64,000 nt of DNA from Streptomyces sp. NA02950 (GTDB lineage Bacteria; Actinomycetota; Actinomycetes; Streptomycetales; Streptomycetaceae): the NCBI RefSeq assembly GCF_013364155.1, contig NZ_CP054916.1, positions 6,941,001-7,005,000 on the forward strand. Reading direction: 5' to 3'. Positions 1 to 8,066 of this stretch are shown here, piece by piece. Each line of letters starts with the position of its first letter. Positions within the stretch are counted from its first letter, which is position 1. Made by a program: the position numbers and the translations under genes. The notes beneath the pieces were generated by a model, which was not told the origin of the DNA, did no database searches, and saw nothing but the letters and a program-made list of their open reading frames with translations.

Positions 1-518
<518 letters not shown>

Positions 519-616
519 TCCCCGTCCCACCCACCCCCGGACCGGGGCCGGCCACCGCGGCCGGCCCCGGTTCCGCGCCGCCCGCCCCGGCCGAGGCGCG
601 AGCTCCGGCCGAGGCG

Positions 617-994
617 TCAGCTCTGGCCGTAGCAGATGCAGAAGGGGTGCCCCGCCGGATCGTTGAAGACCCGGAACCCCGACCGCTCACCCCCGCTGTC
701 GTGCAGGAAGATCGCCCCCAGCTCGATCACCTCCCGCTGCGCCCGCTCCGCGTCCTCGCGGGTGGGTACGTCGAAATCCAGATGGAACTGCTGCGGATGG
801 GCCGGGTCCGGCCAGCGCGGCGGCCGGTGGTCCGGAGCCAGCTGGAAGGCCAGCCGTCGGCCGTCCTCGGAGGTGAGCGTCGCCCACTCGGGGTCGCTGT
901 CGTCCACCCGCCAGCCCAGGATCCGGCCGTAGAAGGCGGCCAGCGCGGCGGGGTCCGGACAGTCGATGACGGTGCACTGAAGTGTCGCGATCAT
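617..994 (-). CDS. VOC-family (glyoxalase/bleomycin-resistance fold) protein
   Basis: A 125-residue protein of the size of a single vicinal-oxygen-chelate domain pair. It begins with the typical strand and helix ATLQCTVIDCPDPAALAAFYGRILGW and ends in FNDPAGHPFCICYGQS, the usual last strand of the second beta-alpha-beta module (DPxGHPFCL in relatives). FHLDFDV at about residue 70 starts the second module with a possible metal-ligand His. The substrate cannot be told from sequence. The ATG at 992-994 is the only sensible start. It stands alone, divergent from the chorismate mutase gene across a 538-bp gap. Confidence 0.8.
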   Translation of the reverse strand: MIATLQCTVIDCPDPAALAAFYGRILGWRVDDSDPEWATLTSEDGRRLAFQLAPDHRPPRWPDPAHPQQFHLDFDVPTREDAERAQREVIELGAIFLHDSGGERSGFRVFNDPAGHPFCICYGQS

Positions 995-1204
995 GTGTCG
1001 ACCCTAGGGTGTACAGACCCCGGCGGACCCGGTCCGGACCCCGCTGCCGCATCGCCCCCGGCACGCTCCCGGACACGACGGAAAACCACCCATCAGGACG
1101 GACACATCCCCGTCACGGAGCGAAAAGTCCCGGGCACGGAGGGAGAAGTCCGGGGTCGGGGCGGGAAAATCCGGCAAGAAGTGGAACCTCCCCTCCCGAG
1201 GATC

Positions 1205-1225
1205 GCTCCTCCACGGTGGAGGAGC
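1205..1225. promoter_or_regulatory. Perfect 21-bp dyad in the 995-1532 gap
   Basis: Two 10-bp arms, GCTCCTCCAC and GTGGAGGAGC, are separated by one base. It lies between the divergent VOC and chorismate mutase genes. The very short centre favours a protein-binding operator over an RNA hairpin, but no regulator gene is adjacent. Just upstream (about 1115-1185) are three degenerate copies of a roughly 20-base phrase with the core GGGARAAGTCCGGG. No protein-coding signal is visible in 995-1532. Confidence 0.4.
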
Positions 1226-1311
1226 CGCGCCGGGGGCGGCGCCCCTCCGGCCGGACCGCCCCGTCCCCTCCTCAACCCCCCACCGGGGGCGGGGCGGTCC
1301 CGCAAGGCCCT

Positions 1312-1504
1312 AGGGCCCGTCTTCAAAGGGGCCGCCCTGCTCCCGACGCCTGGCACGGCACCTCGCTGCGTTGTCGGAGTCGCCCGAGTACGCCCAGTAC
1401 GAGGGCGATCCTCCGCCTTGCGATGTTCCCCCAGCTACCGCTGGGAGGTGCCCCCTGCACCAGACGCCGCTCGCGGCCGGACGCCCCCTTTGAAGACGGA
1501 CCCT
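1312..1504. mobile_element. MITE-like element with about 25-bp terminal inverted repeats
   Basis: The left end reads AGGGCCCGTCTTCAAAGGGG and the right end is its near-exact reverse complement (CCCCTTTGAAGACGGACCCT, 1485-1504). The 193-bp body has no open frame with coding bias and no transposase. Internally there are smaller dyads, such as CCCAGC/GCTGGG around 1430-1447 and GCCCGAGTACGCCCAGTACG. I recall this interior as recurring in Streptomyces genomes, but that is memory rather than a search. No clear target duplication is visible at the ends. It sits 28 bp upstream of the chorismate mutase start and may supply or disturb its promoter. Confidence 0.6.
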
Positions 1505-1532
1505 CGCACCGGCTGGCATAGGGTCGGGGTCC

Positions 1533-1925
1533 ATGACGCACAGCGAGACCCACCGCGCCGACGAGCCCGTCCGCACCAGCGCCCCCGGCGCGGACGGCGC
1601 CTCCGGCAGAACCCCCGCCACCGCCGCCCGGGACATCGACGACTCCGTCCTGGCCGAGCTGGCCCGGCTGCGCGACAGCATCGACAACATCGACGCGGCC
1701 GTGGTCCACATGCTCGCCGAGCGCTTCAAATGCACCCAGCAGGTCGGCCATCTCAAGGCCGCCCACAAACTCCCCCCGGCCGACCCCGGCCGCGAGGCCC
1801 GCCAGATCGCCCGGCTGCGCCAGCTCGCGGAGAGCGCCAAACTCGACCCGGCCTTCGCCGAGAAGCTGCTCAACTTCATCATCGCCGAGGTCATCCGGCA
1901 CCACGAGACCATCGCCCGTTCCTGA
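1533..1925 (+). CDS. Chorismate mutase, AroQ type
   Basis: A 130-residue protein whose last 90 residues form the all-helical AroQ fold: LARLRDSIDNIDAAVVHMLAERFKCTQQVGHLKAAHKLPP, followed by REARQIARLRQLAESAKLDPAFAEKLLNFIIAEVIRHHETI. The Arg of the first helix (LxRLRxxIDxID), the Lys of VGHLKA, and the Arg/Gln of the last helices are where family active-site residues lie. It converts chorismate to prephenate for Phe/Tyr synthesis in the cytoplasm. The first 35 residues are a low-complexity Ala/Pro/Thr tail. There is no prephenate dehydratase or dehydrogenase domain, so it is monofunctional. A -10-like TAGGGT ends about 7 bases before the ATG, suggesting a very short or absent leader. Confidence 0.88.
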   Translation: MTHSETHRADEPVRTSAPGADGASGRTPATAARDIDDSVLAELARLRDSIDNIDAAVVHMLAERFKCTQQVGHLKAAHKLPPADPGREARQIARLRQLAESAKLDPAFAEKLLNFIIAEVIRHHETIARS

Positions 1926-2063
1926 GCCCCGGCGCCCGGACCGCCCCCGCCGCCCCGGAGGGGCGCACTCCGGTGGCGCGCCCGGCCTCGCCCGCCCCCG
2001 ACGACCGCCCGCAACCGCTTCCCACCCGTGTGCCGCCCACGGAAGGTAGGGCAGCATGTCCCC

Positions 2064-4667
2064 ATGTCCGTACTGACGCGCGAGGAAGCGCAGATCCGAG
2101 CCCGCCTCATCGAAGTCCACCGCTACACGGTCGAACTCGACCTCACCCGTGGCGACGAACTCTTCGGCTCGACCACCACCATCCGCTTCAGCGCGCGTGA
2201 GGCGGGCGCGGACACCTTCGTCGAACTCAGTCCGGCCGCGCTGCACCGCGCCGTCCTCGACGGCCACGAGCTCGACCTCGGCGCCGCCGCCGCGTCCCTC
2301 GCCGACGGCCGGCTCCCGCTCACCGCGCTCGCCGAGGGCGAGCACGAGCTGCGCGTCGAGACGGACATGCGCTACTCCCGCACCGGCGAGGGCATGCACC
2401 GCTTCACCGACCCCGCCGACGGCGAGACCTACCTCTACACCATGTGCGGCGACGACGCCCACGACGTCTTCGCCGTCTTCGACCAGCCCGACCTCAAGGC
2501 CGTCTTCGACGTCCGCGTCACCGCGCCGCCCGAATGGACCGTCCTCGGCAACGGCATCGCCACCCGCGTCGGCGCCCCCGCCGAAGGCCGCTGGGAGCTC
2601 GCCTCCACCCCGCCCATCAGCACCTACCTCGTCGCCCTGGCCGCCGGACCCTACCACTCGGTGCGCACCGAGCACGCCGGACTGCCCTTCGGCCTCCACG
2701 TCCGCCGCTCCCTCGCGCCCCACCTCGAGGACGACGCCGAGGAGCTCTTCGACATCACCCGGCGCTGCTTCGACCGCTACCACGAGATCTTCGAGGAGCC
2801 GTACCCGTTCGACTCCTACGACCAGGCGTTCGTCCCCGAGTTCAACTACGGCGCCATGGAGAACCCCGGGCTGGTCACCTTCCGCGACGAATTCATCTAC
2901 CGGTCCGCCGTCACCGACGCCGAGCGCCAGACCCGCGCCATGGTCATCGCCCATGAGATGGCCCATATGTGGTTCGGCGACCTCGTCACCATGACCTGGT
3001 GGGACGACATCTGGCTGAACGAGTCCTTCGCCGAGTACATGGGCTACCAGGTCCTCACCGAGACCACCCGCTACACCGACATCTGGGCCGACTTCGGCGT
3101 CCGCCGCAAGAACTGGGGCTACGACGCCGACCAGCGCCCCTCCACCCACCCCGTCGCCCCCGCGCCCGAGCAGGTCCCCGACACCGCCGCCGCCCGCCTC
3201 AACTTCGACGGCATCTCCTACGCCAAGGGCGCCTCCGCCCTGCGCCAGCTCGTCACCTGGCTCGGCGAGAAGGACTTCTTCGACGGCATCAACCGGCACT
3301 TCGCCCGCCACCGCTTCGGCAACGCCACCCTCGCCGACTTCATCGACTCCCTCGCCCACGGCTCCGACCGCGATGTGCACGCCTGGGCCGACCGCTGGCT
3401 GCGCACCACCGGCGTCGACACCCTCACCCCCGCCATCACCGCCCACGGCGACCGCTGGAGCGCCGAGATCCGCCACGACGGCGGAGGGGACGGCGCCACC
3501 CCCGTCCGCCGCCCGCACCGCATCTCCATCGGGCTGTACGACCACGAGCCCGCCGCCGCCCACCAACTGCTGTTGCGCAAGCGCGTCGAAGCCGAGCTCA
3601 GCGGCGCCGAACCCACCCTCACCCTCTCCTTCACCGGCCCCCGCCCCGATCTGCTGCTGCTCAACGACGGCGACCTCAGCTACGCCAAGGTCCGGCTCGA
3701 CCCCGGCTCCTGGAAGGCCGCCGTCCGCTCCCTGTCCGGCCTCCCCGACGCCGTCAGCCGCGCCGTCGTCTGGAACGCCGCCCGCGACATGGTCCGCGAC
3801 GGCGAACTGTCGCCCACCGACTACCTCGACGCCGTCCGCGCCCACCTCCCGCGCGAGACCGACATAGCGATCGTCCAGGGTGTCCTGGCCTTCGCCCGCG
3901 GCCAGCTCACCGACCGCTACCTCCCCGGCGACCGGCGCTCCGCCGCCCTGGCCACCCTCAGCGCCACCTGCCGCGACCTGCTGCGCCGCACCGAGGACGG
4001 CTCCGGCCCCGGACTGCGGCTCGCCGCCGTCCGCACCTTCATCGACAGCGCCACCGCCCCGGCCGGGCTCAGCGACTGGCTCGACGGCGACACCGTCCCC
4101 GGCGGCCCCTTCCTCGACCCCGAACTGCGCTGGCGGATCCTCGGGCGGCTCGCCGTCCTCGGCGCCATCGGCCCCGCCGAGATCGACGCCGAACTCGCCC
4201 GTGACTCCAGCGCCACCGGTCAGGAGGGCGCCGCCCGCTGCCGCGCCGCCCTCCCCGACCCGGACGCCAAACGGGCCGCCTGGGACGCCCTGTTCGGCGG
4301 CGCCGGCGAACCGGCTGAACCGGCTGAACCGGCTGAACTGTCCAACTATCTCGTCTCCGCCACCGCGACCGGCTTCTGGCAGCCCGAGCACCACGAGCTG
4401 CTCACCGACTACGTCCCGCGCTACTTCCCGGCCGCCGCCGAGGTGGCCGCCCGGCGCGGCCGCGCCATCGCCGACGTGGTCGCCCGCTCCGGCTTCCCCA
4501 GCACCGTGGACACCCGGACCCTGGAGCTGGGGGAGGAGTGCCTGCGCCGCGACGATCTGCTCCCCACGCTGCACCGGAGCCTCGCCGACCAGCTCGACGA
4601 CCTGCGGCGCGCCCTGCGCGTCCAGCGGCGGCAGGAGCAGCGGGGGAGCGGGACACAGGACGCATGA
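2064..4667 (+). CDS. pepN: Aminopeptidase N (M1 family zinc metallopeptidase)
   Basis: An 867-residue cytoplasmic aminopeptidase. M1 hallmarks are GAMEN at about residues 263-267 (substrate N-terminus recognition) and HEMAHMWFGD at 297-306, followed 18 residues after the second His by E320 in LNESFAEYMG, completing the zinc site. The start MSVLTREEAQ is preferred to the upstream GTG at 2028 because it begins at the usual N-terminal strand. Near residues 752-759 there is an in-frame 9-bp tandem repeat (GAACCGGCT units, about 4307-4340) encoding an EPAEPAEPAE spacer in the C-terminal helical domain. It stands 138 bp after chorismate mutase on the same strand. Confidence 0.95.
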   Translation: MSVLTREEAQIRARLIEVHRYTVELDLTRGDELFGSTTTIRFSAREAGADTFVELSPAALHRAVLDGHELDLGAAAASLADGRLPLTALAEGEHELRVETDMRYSRTGEGMHRFTDPADGETYLYTMCGDDAHDVFAVFDQPDLKAVFDVRVTAPPEWTVLGNGIATRVGAPAEGRWELASTPPISTYLVALAAGPYHSVRTEHAGLPFGLHVRRSLAPHLEDDAEELFDITRRCFDRYHEIFEEPYPFDSYDQAFVPEFNYGAMENPGLVTFRDEFIYRSAVTDAERQTRAMVIAHEMAHMWFGDLVTMTWWDDIWLNESFAEYMGYQVLTETTRYTDIWADFGVRRKNWGYDADQRPSTHPVAPAPEQVPDTAAARLNFDGISYAKGASALRQLVTWLGEKDFFDGINRHFARHRFGNATLADFIDSLAHGSDRDVHAWADRWLRTTGVDTLTPAITAHGDRWSAEIRHDGGGDGATPVRRPHRISIGLYDHEPAAAHQLLLRKRVEAELSGAEPTLTLSFTGPRPDLLLLNDGDLSYAKVRLDPGSWKAAVRSLSGLPDAVSRAVVWNAARDMVRDGELSPTDYLDAVRAHLPRETDIAIVQGVLAFARGQLTDRYLPGDRRSAALATLSATCRDLLRRTEDGSGPGLRLAAVRTFIDSATAPAGLSDWLDGDTVPGGPFLDPELRWRILGRLAVLGAIGPAEIDAELARDSSATGQEGAARCRAALPDPDAKRAAWDALFGGAGEPAEPAEPAELSNYLVSATATGFWQPEHHELLTDYVPRYFPAAAEVAARRGRAIADVVARSGFPSTVDTRTLELGEECLRRDDLLPTLHRSLADQLDDLRRALRVQRRQEQRGSGTQDA

Positions 4668-4782
4668 GACAAGGCCCGGGGGCACCCCCGCCGGCGGCGG
4701 CAAGGGGCCGCGCGGCGCCGTACCACGTACGGGTGGACTTCATGGCCCCACCGGCCGAACCGCTTGCGCACGAAGTACGTTG

Positions 4783-4803
4783 AGGCAGCGTTCGCCTCCC
4801 CTA
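4783..4803. promoter_or_regulatory. Possible degenerate iron box upstream of the siderophore-type pair
   Basis: GAGGC and GCCTC flank 7 bases about 25-40 bases before the decarboxylase ATG. This resembles only loosely the DmdR/IdeR iron-box consensus TTAGGTTAGGCTAACCTAA, with roughly half the positions matching. The location is right for iron control of a siderophore operon, but the match is weak. Confidence 0.25.
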
Positions 4804-4825
4804 CTTCGAGACAAGGGGCACACCC

Positions 4826-6250
4826 ATGCCTGTGCCCGCCACCGGGACCGCCGGCCTGCTCGCGGGCGGCGGTCGCGGCCCGGACGCTCTGCGGCCCATG
4901 GTCGATACCGTCCTGGACGCGCTCGCCCGCGGCGCCGCCGACCGGTCCGGCCCGCTGCCCGCCGGCGGCCCCGGCGCCGTGGCGCGGCGCGTCCGGGCCG
5001 CCGCCGAACCGCTCCTCCCCGATGTCGGCGAGGGTGCGCCGCTCGCCCTGCGCACCCTCGTACGGGCCCTCGCAGCGGGCTCCGCCGACCCGGCCGACCC
5101 CCGCTGCGCCGCCCATCTGCACTGCCCGCCGCTGGCCGTCGCCGCCGCCGCCGACCTCGCGGTCTCCGCGCTCAACCCCTCCCTCGACTCCTGGGACCAG
5201 GCACCCGCCGCCTCCGAACTGGAGGCGCTCACCTGCCGCGCCCTGGCCGCGCTGGTCCACCCCCGCGGCCCCGCGCCCGACGCGCTCGTCACCACCGGCG
5301 GCACCGAAGCCAATCAACTCGCCCTGCTGCTGGCCCGCGAGGCCGCCCGCACCGCCGTCCCGCCCGGACCGGGCGCCGCACTCCGGATCGTCTGCGGGGC
5401 CAACGCCCACCACAGCGTCCACCGCGGGGCCTGGCTGCTCGGCCTGCCCACCCCGCTCACCCTCCCCACCCCCGCCGGAGTCCTCGACCCGGCCCGGCTC
5501 CACGACGCCCTCACCCGGCTGACCGGCCGAGGCCCGGTCCTGGTGGTCGCCACCGCGGGCACCACCGACACCGGCGCCATCGATCCCCTCCCGGCCATCG
5601 CCGACCTCTGCGACCGCCATACCGCCGCCCTTCACATCGACGCGGCCTACGGCGGACCGCTGCTGTTCAGCGATACCCACCGGCCCCGCCTCGACGGGCT
5701 CGACCGCGCCCGCACCGTCACCCTCGACCTCCACAAACTCGGCTGGCAGCCGGTCGCCGCCGGACTCCTCGCCGTCCCCGACGCCGCCGCCCTGGCCCCC
5801 CTCGACCACCGCGCCGACTACCTCAACGCCGACGACGACACCGAATCCGGTATCCCGGACCTCCTCGGCCGCTCGCTGCGCACCACCCGGCGCCCCGACA
5901 TCCTCAAGACCGCAGTCACCCTGCGCGCCCTCGGCCGCCGCGGCCTCGGCGAACTCGTCGACCACGTCTGCGCCGCGGCCCACCAGCTCGCGGACCTCAT
6001 CGAGGCCCACCCCCGCCTCGAACTCCACGCGCGCCCCACCATCAGCACCGTCCTCTTCCGTCCCACCGGAGCCGGACCCGCCACCGTGGCCGCACTGCGC
6101 CGCCGCCTCCTCATCGACGGCCGCGCCGTCCTCGGCCGCGCCACCACCGCCGACGGGATATGGCTCAAGGCCACCGTCCTCAATCCGCACACCCGGCCCG
6201 CCGATCTGCGCGGGCTGCTCGCACTCGTGGAAGGCGACAGCACCCCATGA
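4826..6250 (+). CDS. PLP-dependent decarboxylase, DesA-like (lysine/2,4-diaminobutyrate decarboxylase family)
   Basis: A 474-residue group II PLP-dependent decarboxylase. The cofactor Lys is K304 in TLDLHKLGWQP and the pyridine-nitrogen Asp is D272 in HIDAAYGGP; TTGGTEANQLALLLAREAA (about residues 156-174) and NAHHSVHRGAW form the phosphate and ring-stacking parts. LHCPPLAVAAAADLAVSALN and SLDSWDQAP match the pattern I remember from DesA, which makes cadaverine from lysine for desferrioxamine. Its stop overlaps the start of a hydroxamate-type monooxygenase (ATGA), so the two are translationally coupled. The usual partners desC and desD are absent here. Substrate (lysine versus diaminobutyrate or ornithine) is not proven by sequence. 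Confidence 0.85.
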   Translation: MPVPATGTAGLLAGGGRGPDALRPMVDTVLDALARGAADRSGPLPAGGPGAVARRVRAAAEPLLPDVGEGAPLALRTLVRALAAGSADPADPRCAAHLHCPPLAVAAAADLAVSALNPSLDSWDQAPAASELEALTCRALAALVHPRGPAPDALVTTGGTEANQLALLLAREAARTAVPPGPGAALRIVCGANAHHSVHRGAWLLGLPTPLTLPTPAGVLDPARLHDALTRLTGRGPVLVVATAGTTDTGAIDPLPAIADLCDRHTAALHIDAAYGGPLLFSDTHRPRLDGLDRARTVTLDLHKLGWQPVAAGLLAVPDAAALAPLDHRADYLNADDDTESGIPDLLGRSLRTTRRPDILKTAVTLRALGRRGLGELVDHVCAAAHQLADLIEAHPRLELHARPTISTVLFRPTGAGPATVAALRRRLLIDGRAVLGRATTADGIWLKATVLNPHTRPADLRGLLALVEGDSTP

Positions 6251-7722
6251 GCACCGCACAACCCCCCACCGGGATCCCCGCCCCCACACCCGGTCCGCCG
6301 CCCGGAGCCGCCTCCCCCCTCGAGACGCCCCTGGACCTGGCCGGGGTCGGCATCGGCCCGTTCAACCTCTCCCTCGCCGCTCTCGCCCACCGCGTCCCCG
6401 GGCTGCGCACCGCCTTCTACGACCAGCGGCCCGCCTTTCAGTGGCACCCCGGTCTGCTCATCGAGGGCGCCACCATCCAGGTGCCCTTCCTCGCCGACCT
6501 GGTCACCCTCGCCGACCCCGCCAGCCCCTGGAGCTTCCTCAGCTACCTCAAGGCCCAGGAGCGGCTGTTCCCCTTCTATATCGCCGAGCGCTTCCACATC
6601 GAACGCGCCGAGTACGACGCCTACTGCCGCTGGGTCAGCGAACAGCTCCCCGGCCTCCACTTCGGCCACCAGATCGACGCCGTCCGCTGGGACCACGCCC
6701 ACGGCGTCTTCGAAATCGACTTCACCCGCATCGGCACCGACGGCGAAGCCGAAGCCCTGGGCCGCACCCACGCCCGCCACCTCGTCCTCGGCGTCGGCAC
6801 CGAGCCGTACGTCCCCGAACCGCTGCGCCCGCTCGCCGAAGCCCCCAACGTGCCCGTGCTGCACGCCGCCGACTACCTCGAACACCGCGAACGGCTGCTG
6901 ACCACCGGCCAGGTGACCGTCGTCGGCTCCGGCCAGTCCGGCGCCGAGGTCTTCCTGGACCTGCTGCGCCACCGCCCCCTGGGCGCCGAGGGCCTTCAAT
7001 GGCTCGCCCGCACCCCCGCCTTCACCCCCATGGAATACAGCAAGCTCGGGCTGGAGCAGTTCAGCCCCGACTACACCCGCTACTTCCACGGGCTCCCCGA
7101 ACCCGTACGGGACCAACTCCTGCCCCGCCAGTGGCAGCTGTACAAGGGCATCGCCCACGAGACCATCGACGCCATCCACCAGGAGCTCTACCGCCGCGCC
7201 CAGCTCACCGGCGGCTGGCCCGGCGCCGTGCTCACCCCCGGTGTCACCGTCCGCACCGCGGGCCGGATCGCCGCCGCCCGCCTCGAACTCCACCTCGAGC
7301 ACACCCAGCAGGGCACCCGGAGCCGCCACACCACCGAGGCCGTCATCCTCGCCACCGGCTACCGCGAGCGCCGCGTCGACACCCTGCTCGCCGCCCTCGA
7401 CCCCTACATCCGCCGGGACTCCTCCGAACGCCCCCGCATCGACGCCCAGCACCGGCTGGTCCTCGACCCGATGATCAAGGGCTCGGTCTACGTCCAGAAC
7501 GCCGAGCGCCACAGCCACGGCGTGGGCACCCCCGACCTGGGCCTGGCGGCGTGGCGCTCCGCCGTCATCCTCAACTCGATGACCGCGGAACCCGCCTACC
7601 CCCTGCCGTCCCGCACCGCCTTCACCACCTTCGGGCTCCAGCCCTCAGGCCCCTGCGCCACGGGCGTCGGCCTTCCCCAACTCCCCGACCAGCGCGACCG
7701 ACTGGCCCGTACGCGGACATGA
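6247..7722 (+). CDS. L-lysine/diamine N-monooxygenase, DesB-like (hydroxamate siderophore biosynthesis)
   Basis: A 491-residue flavin N-hydroxylating monooxygenase (IucD/SidA/PvdA group). The FAD-binding motif GIGPFNLSLAAL begins near residue 35, FQWHPGLLIEGATIQVPFLADLVTL follows at about 70-95, the NADPH motif VVGSGQSGAEVFLDLL lies near 227, and ATGYRE near 375 is the conserved C-terminal FAD/substrate loop. In desferrioxamine synthesis DesB hydroxylates cadaverine. The start is the ATG at 6247 overlapping the decarboxylase stop by four bases. The first 30 residues are a Pro/Ala-rich extension. The 3' end overlaps the convergent gene at 7645-8055 by 78 bp. Confidence 0.9.
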   Translation: MSTAQPPTGIPAPTPGPPPGAASPLETPLDLAGVGIGPFNLSLAALAHRVPGLRTAFYDQRPAFQWHPGLLIEGATIQVPFLADLVTLADPASPWSFLSYLKAQERLFPFYIAERFHIERAEYDAYCRWVSEQLPGLHFGHQIDAVRWDHAHGVFEIDFTRIGTDGEAEALGRTHARHLVLGVGTEPYVPEPLRPLAEAPNVPVLHAADYLEHRERLLTTGQVTVVGSGQSGAEVFLDLLRHRPLGAEGLQWLARTPAFTPMEYSKLGLEQFSPDYTRYFHGLPEPVRDQLLPRQWQLYKGIAHETIDAIHQELYRRAQLTGGWPGAVLTPGVTVRTAGRIAAARLELHLEHTQQGTRSRHTTEAVILATGYRERRVDTLLAALDPYIRRDSSERPRIDAQHRLVLDPMIKGSVYVQNAERHSHGVGTPDLGLAAWRSAVILNSMTAEPAYPLPSRTAFTTFGLQPSGPCATGVGLPQLPDQRDRLARTRT

Positions 7723-8055
7723 CCACACGGCCACCCCGCCGCGCACCCCGGCCTCCAGCGGATGGGAGTCGGGGTGGACGGGGCACTCCGGCCATACGGC
7801 GGGCTTGAGCGCGGCGCACAGCGCCTCCACCGCCCAGTCGCTCGCCTGCTCGGCGACCTGGGCGATCCGGTCGGCCGGGCCGTGCCCGGGCCACAGCCCG
7901 ATGCCCCGGCCGCTGCCGTCCGCTTCCCAGAAGAACACCATGTCCTCGCCGCCGTCTCCTTCCTCCGGTGCCGCCCGGACGATCGGCCGGACGGAGCAGG
8001 TGGCCCGCAGATCGCGGAGCACGGGCCGCAGGGCGGCGGCGAGGTCCTCGGTCAT
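7645..8055 (-). CDS. Conserved hypothetical protein with C-terminal Cys/His cluster
   Basis: A 136-residue protein I cannot place in a named family. The ATG at 8053-8055 (MTEDLAAALRP) begins a helical N-terminus, and the middle has acidic Gly-rich strands around VFFWEADGSGRGIGLWPGH. The end contains CPVHPDSHPLEAG and VWSCPRTGQSVALVGEL, where Cys/His spacing hints at a small metal-binding or zinc-ribbon-like unit. It lies 11 bp after the 5'-nucleotidase on the same strand and is probably cotranscribed with it. Its 3' end runs 78 bp into the convergent monooxygenase gene, so the two transcripts would be mutually antisense there. Confidence 0.65.
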   Translation of the reverse strand: MTEDLAAALRPVLRDLRATCSVRPIVRAAPEEGDGGEDMVFFWEADGSGRGIGLWPGHGPADRIAQVAEQASDWAVEALCAALKPAVWPECPVHPDSHPLEAGVRGGVAVWSCPRTGQSVALVGELGKADARGAGA

Positions 8056-8066
8056 CCGGCCATCGT

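Noticed and set aside
1323..4703. A frame of more than 1100 codons antisense to pepN
   Set aside because: Val/Gly/Ala-rich low-complexity translation without domains, typical of the opposite strand of a high-GC gene; it also crosses the MITE-like element.
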